DNA from: an uncultured Mycoplasmatota bacterium
GTDB lineage: Bacteria; Bacillota_I; Bacilli_A; RF39; UBA660
Direction of reading: 5' to 3'
Assembly (NCBI GenBank): GCA_900546745.1
Contig: URDT01000027.1
Coordinates: 1-17,526 of the forward strand
DNA: 17,526 nt
Below the pieces are notes generated by a model. That model saw only the letters and a list, made by a program, of their open reading frames with translations. It ran no database searches and was not told the DNA's origin. The position numbers were made by a program, and so were the translations under genes. The stretch's first letter is position 1; every line of letters begins with the position of its first letter. This document shows, piece after piece, positions 14,985 through 17,526 of the stretch.

Positions 14985-15012
14985 TATTTTATGTAGTTTT
15001 TATAAAAGCGTG
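14985..15012 (-). promoter_or_regulatory. Candidate sigma-K promoter of gerE
   Basis: Minus strand CAC (15012-15010), 16-bp spacer, then CATAAAATA (14993-14985), an exact match to the CATANNNTA -10 of sigma-K with its AC -35 at the right distance. The predicted start lies about 40 nt before the GTG. Confidence 0.6.
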
Positions 15013-15024
15013 AGTATTTTTAAC

Positions 15025-15528
15025 CTATTTGAATTCTACTGTAATATACATCTTCTCAGTGTAATTAGATTGGATAGATCTCATAATCTTATTAGCTAAG
15101 GATGTATCGTTTTTATCACTATCTACCACTACTTTAATTTTGTCATTTTCAATTTTAATAAAGCTTTCTAAATTAAATTCTGTTTTGATTTTTTCTTCTA
15201 ATTTTGTTTCTTCTGCTTTATTGATATCTAAGTTTTTCATTTTATCAAAAGCTTTATTTTTTTCATCTACGGTTGATTTAGTATCCATTAAGATTAATTT
15301 TAAACTATCTAATTCTTCTAATCTTTCTTCTTCATCTTGTACTTTTAAAGCTGCTATAACGGTACTTTCTTCTACTGAAACATTTGTATCTTTGCTACTA
15401 CTTGTTTCTAATTCTTTTCCAGTAAAATTAGTAAGTAACAATTCTGAAGGCATTGTTATATAATAAACACTTAATACTAATATCAAACTAAATAATGTCA
15501 AAAACCAAATATTTTTTTTATTAATCAT
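15025..15528 (-). CDS. spoIIIAH: SpoIIIAH-like sporulation channel protein
   Basis: 167 residues. A short cytosolic start (MINKKNIW) and one transmembrane helix (about 7-25, reading LTLFSLILVLSVYYIT) are very like the B. subtilis SpoIIIAH start. A charged, partly coiled-coil region (about 50-115) follows, then a small alpha/beta domain (115-167, ending YTEKMYITVEFK) like the YscJ/FliF-type ring-building fold. SpoIIIAH in the mother cell meets forespore SpoIIQ across the septum to form the feeding channel. The protein is shorter than the Bacillus one (218). The other spoIIIA genes are not in the window, so it is unlinked or the operon is split. A sigma-E-like promoter and a GGAGGG SD precede it. 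Confidence 0.85.
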   Translation of the reverse strand: MINKKNIWFLTLFSLILVLSVYYITMPSELLLTNFTGKELETSSSKDTNVSVEESTVIAALKVQDEEERLEELDSLKLILMDTKSTVDEKNKAFDKMKNLDINKAEETKLEEKIKTEFNLESFIKIENDKIKVVVDSDKNDTSLANKIMRSIQSNYTEKMYITVEFK

Positions 15529-15556
15529 TTTATTCCCTCCTGGTATTATCTAATTA

Positions 15557-15584
15557 AGAATATGAAGAATCTTTAATAATATGA
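15557..15584 (-). promoter_or_regulatory. Candidate sigma-E promoter of spoIIIAH
   Basis: Minus strand TCATATT (15584-15578), 13-bp spacer, CATATTCT (15564-15557). This matches the sigma-E -35 (KMATATT) fully and the -10 (CATACAHT) at six of eight positions. Confidence 0.5.
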
Positions 15585-15590
15585 CAATAT

Positions 15591-15623
15591 TAAAAAAATA
15601 CTCTAACTAAATAATTAGAGTAT
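15591..15623 (-). terminator. Intrinsic terminator of the prepilin-like gene
   Basis: Minus strand ATACTCTAA, 8-nt loop, TTAGAGTAT, then six to seven T. It separates the pilin gene from spoIIIAH. Confidence 0.8.
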
Positions 15624-15631
15624 CTTTATGT

Positions 15632-17296
15632 TTATTGAATAATAGTTTTTGAAACTGTGATTACTGGACGTACACCAACAAGTATGTTTATACTAACACT
15701 AACATTGGAGAAGTGACCATTGGCAGACAAGAACCATGCACTAGAGCCAAGTATTCCATTTGTTGATGTTGACGTCCAATATCCCCAAGTACTTGAATCT
15801 ACTATATTACATCCATAACTTGTACAATTATCTGTATAGTCAAATAACCATGCATATTTACTTGCTCCTTGGCTTGTTGCTGTTTGTGTTTGATTATTAC
15901 TATCTAAATAAAACCAACTTCCTGTACTTGTCCAGCTTGTATTTTCCGTAATTTTTGCTACTTCTTCTCCTGTAATTAATCTTGGAATTACTTTCCAGTT
16001 TGATTCACTTACTAATTTCTCTACTTCTTGTTTAACGTCGCTTTCTTCATATGATAGTCCTTTGTTTGTATCCCAAGCTATTTTTGCCGTTGTATTATGA
16101 TCTAGTATCATATTTACTGTTGAAATATTTTCTCCTTCATCATTAAATATATACCATTTCATACACCCTGTTTTTGTTTCTGTTGTACTAACTGCCTCAC
16201 CCTGATTACATTTACTATTTGTTACTGGATTATAATAAACAGCTGTTCCATTATTATATGCCCAATTTGCAGACATAGTAATAGTTGCCCCATTCGTTGT
16301 CGTTAAATTACTTACTGTTTGACCATTTGAATAGCTTCCTCCATTGGATCCATTCCAATTATTAAGATGATATCCTGGTTTAGCAAAACCAAGTCCTGCT
16401 AAAGTACAGTTCTGACCATACGTACATGTTGTTGTTCCCATACTTCCACTAGTTGCTCCATTTCCATTGTAAGCAATATAGTAAACATTTCCTGCTCCAT
16501 TTGCAGTTATTGTTACATTTCCTGCTGGCATTGTAAATGATCCAGTATTATAAGTTCCGCTCCATGATGAGAAATGATATCCTGCTGTTAAACTATATCC
16601 TAAATTTACAGCAGCACCATAATAATATGTTCCTGCTCCACTGACACTAGCTATTCCTGTTCCTCTATTTACCGTTACGGTATATTGATTTCTAGTGTAA
16701 TTATAATTGATTATTGTTGAGCCATCTGATGCAACTGTAACAGTTTGTTTTGTTGGGCTTGTAAAACCAGCATAAGATTTCGTATTTGGTGTAATTGGAT
16801 ATCCGGCACTTCCTGATAACGTTTCTGTTTCTTTTAGTGTATATCCTGTTCCTGTTACATTCATTTGATAATGATTTACTGTATAATTAGCTTTTTCAGT
16901 AGTATCTAGTTGTTCACAATCCTTATCAATTACTAAATTATCCATTGTACCATAAGCACAATATTTTCCATTACTAATATACTCAACACTTATTCTTTGA
17001 TTTTCATCTACTTTAATGGCGCCACTTTTTGGAATTTCTCCTTTGAAAGATAATTTATCACCATTTTCTAATTGGCAATACGTTCCGTCACAGATAAATT
17101 TTAAATCTCCTTCTTCTATATTTTCTGCCATATATATACTTGTCGCATCTATTAATCCATATACACTATCTTTAAAAGCTCCTTTTTTTGCTTTTTCGAT
17201 GACTCCTAGTATTGTTGGAGTTGCAATCAAAACGATTATCGCTAATATTACAATAACTGCTAGTAATTCTATTAGTGTAAATCCTTTCCTTTTCAT
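15632..17296 (-). CDS. Type IV prepilin-like adhesin with repeat stalk and lectin-like C-terminal domain
   Basis: 554 residues. MKRKG followed by FTLIELLAVIVILAIIVLIATP is a type III (prepilin) signal: cleavage after G5, mature residue-5 Glu at E10. The pilin part ends near 130. A MucBP-like repeat follows (137-200, ending TIINYNY), then two Listeria/InlB-type beta repeats (205-266 and 272-345, with SWSG and NWNG turns and SANW end). A C-terminal domain (352-554) ends in WGYWTSTS (504-511) and GVRPVITVSK (541-550), resembling C-type-lectin-like domains. Cysteines come in close pairs, one or more per region (69/74, 113/127, 291/297, 363/378, 491/496), suggesting disulfides outside the cell. 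It would be inserted by the type IV pilus or Com machinery; no assembly genes are present here. It is far longer than a normal pilin (120-200 residues). It has a long regulated leader and its own terminator. Confidence 0.85.
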   Translation of the reverse strand: MKRKGFTLIELLAVIVILAIIVLIATPTILGVIEKAKKGAFKDSVYGLIDATSIYMAENIEEGDLKFICDGTYCQLENGDKLSFKGEIPKSGAIKVDENQRISVEYISNGKYCAYGTMDNLVIDKDCEQLDTTEKANYTVNHYQMNVTGTGYTLKETETLSGSAGYPITPNTKSYAGFTSPTKQTVTVASDGSTIINYNYTRNQYTVTVNRGTGIASVSGAGTYYYGAAVNLGYSLTAGYHFSSWSGTYNTGSFTMPAGNVTITANGAGNVYYIAYNGNGATSGSMGTTTCTYGQNCTLAGLGFAKPGYHLNNWNGSNGGSYSNGQTVSNLTTTNGATITMSANWAYNNGTAVYYNPVTNSKCNQGEAVSTTETKTGCMKWYIFNDEGENISTVNMILDHNTTAKIAWDTNKGLSYEESDVKQEVEKLVSESNWKVIPRLITGEEVAKITENTSWTSTGSWFYLDSNNQTQTATSQGASKYAWLFDYTDNCTSYGCNIVDSSTWGYWTSTSTNGILGSSAWFLSANGHFSNVSVSINILVGVRPVITVSKTIIQ

Positions 17297-17323
17297 GATT
17301 TATCATTCCCTTCCTACATATTA

Positions 17324-17376
17324 GAAAAGAGAGGCTTTTGCCCCCCATTTGCTCTCGGCAAACGCGACATTTTGCC
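17324..17376 (-). promoter_or_regulatory. Candidate attenuator / riboswitch-like leader of the prepilin gene
   Basis: Read on the minus strand, GGCAAA (17376-17371) can pair with TTTGCC (17362-17357) around an 8-nt loop. GGGGGGC (17346-17340), AAAA, GCCTCTC (17335-17329; two G-U pairs) then forms a hairpin followed by TTTTCT, like a terminator. The same TTTGCC can instead pair with a second GGCAAA (17342-17337), which breaks the terminator stem. GAGAG (17356-17352) can also pair with CTCTC (17333-17329). The block is much richer in G+C than its surroundings. It does not match the c-di-GMP-I or -II, preQ1 or THF aptamers that I can recall; the ligand, if any, is unknown. Confidence 0.5.
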
Positions 17377-17415
17377 TTTCACAAACTATATTATGATTTA
17401 CTTTTTGATAGTTTC

Positions 17416-17444
17416 ATTATAGCAAAACATTATCTATTTAGCAA
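17416..17444 (-). promoter_or_regulatory. Strong extended -10 promoter of the prepilin gene
   Basis: Minus strand TTGCTA (17444-17439), 17-bp spacer, TATAAT (17421-17416) with TGC extension. The start point near 17409 gives a leader of about 112 nt. Confidence 0.75.
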
Positions 17445-17450
17445 TAACCT

Positions 17451-17526
17451 TTATAACTTTTCTATTTCTTCTTTGGTTAAACCCGTAGCATTCATAATAA
17501 CATCAATATCTACATTTTGAGATAAT
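17451..17526 (-). CDS. C-terminal tail of a probable Rpn-family nuclease/transposase
   Basis: Only the last 25 codons are in the window, ending with TAA at 17451-17453. The visible end reads VDIDVIMNATGLTKEEIEKL. An acidic helix, then TGL(T/S)xEEIxxL at the very C-terminus, is the usual ending of Rpn/PD-(D/E)XK recombination-promoting nucleases, which are common and multicopy in gut Bacillota. The call rests on this short tail alone; any helical protein with a similar end would also fit. Confidence 0.45.
   Translation of the reverse strand, partial: LSQNVDIDVIMNATGLTKEEIEKL

Noticed and set aside
15140..15463. Plus-strand open frame of 107 codons opposite spoIIIAH
   Set aside because: A Ser/Leu-rich shadow of the Glu/Lys-rich real gene; no family resemblance.
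15640..15765. Proven diversity-generating retroelement target
   Set aside because: No reverse transcriptase or template repeat is visible here, so it is kept only as a question about the variable tip.
17324..17376. Standard c-di-GMP-I (GEMM) riboswitch
   Set aside because: AGGCAAA is present, but the paired GACGCAAAGCC segment, GNRA loop and tetraloop receptor are not, so a known class cannot be claimed.
17016..17520. Plus-strand open frames opposite the prepilin start and leader
   Set aside because: Antisense to a clear prepilin signal peptide and to the leader and promoter; no ribosome binding site worth noting.

Overview
The window comes from an A+T-rich (roughly 70 % by eye), endospore-forming, Gram-positive bacterium, probably an uncultured gut member of Bacilli/Erysipelotrichia. 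The evidence is a short GerE-type regulator (otherwise known mainly from Bacilli) beside GerM and SpoIIIAH homologues, RNase HIII, strong AGGAGG-type ribosome binding sites, and a surface inventory of dockerin, cadherin-like, InlB-like and prepilin domains of the kind seen in gut Bacillota. The code appears standard. Every assigned gene whose 3' end is in the window stops with TAA or TAG, never TGA.

Layout, left to right (most genes on the minus strand). 1-573: 5' part of a dGTPase-like HD hydrolase. 603-3647: two-gene cell-surface operon, a secreted SH3/glucosaminidase/dockerin autolysin followed by a membrane-anchored beta-sandwich (possibly cohesin-like) protein. 3731-4555: sugar nucleotidyltransferase-like gene, divergent from 4658-5401, a hemolysin III/PAQR membrane protein. 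5433-7483: trxA and cvpA (minus) divergent from rnhC (plus), a rearranged remnant of a cluster conserved in Firmicutes. 7497-8438: solitary amidoligase-family ligase. 8505-12336: operon of a pyruvate-kinase homologue and a GH31 glycosidase homologue, both lacking textbook active-site residues. 12418-13549: operon of a small protein with a possible C-H-D thiol-hydrolase triad and a peptidase C26 gamma-glutamyl hydrolase. 13607-13683: tRNA-Arg(UCU). 13721-15528: sporulation block gerM, gerE, spoIIIAH, with sequences resembling sigma-K and sigma-E promoters at gerE and spoIIIAH. 15632-17296: large prepilin-like adhesin preceded by a G+C-rich leader that can fold into mutually exclusive terminator and antiterminator hairpins. 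17451-17526: tail of a probable Rpn-family nuclease/transposase.

How the parts relate. The glucosaminidase, its dockerin and the neighbouring anchored beta-sandwich protein suggest a surface-tethered peptidoglycan hydrolase. The amidoligase, C26 peptidase and C-H-D protein all belong to families that make or break amide/isopeptide bonds and lie within about 6 kb, but they are in separate transcription units. The sporulation genes act in sequence in the mother cell: SpoIIIAH in the engulfment channel (sigma-E), GerE late (sigma-K), GerM at the engulfing septum/germination. There is no gene-free stretch over 300 bases. The gaps hold promoters, intrinsic terminators (most overlap stop codons) and the pilin leader. 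No CRISPR array, insertion sequence or phage module was seen.
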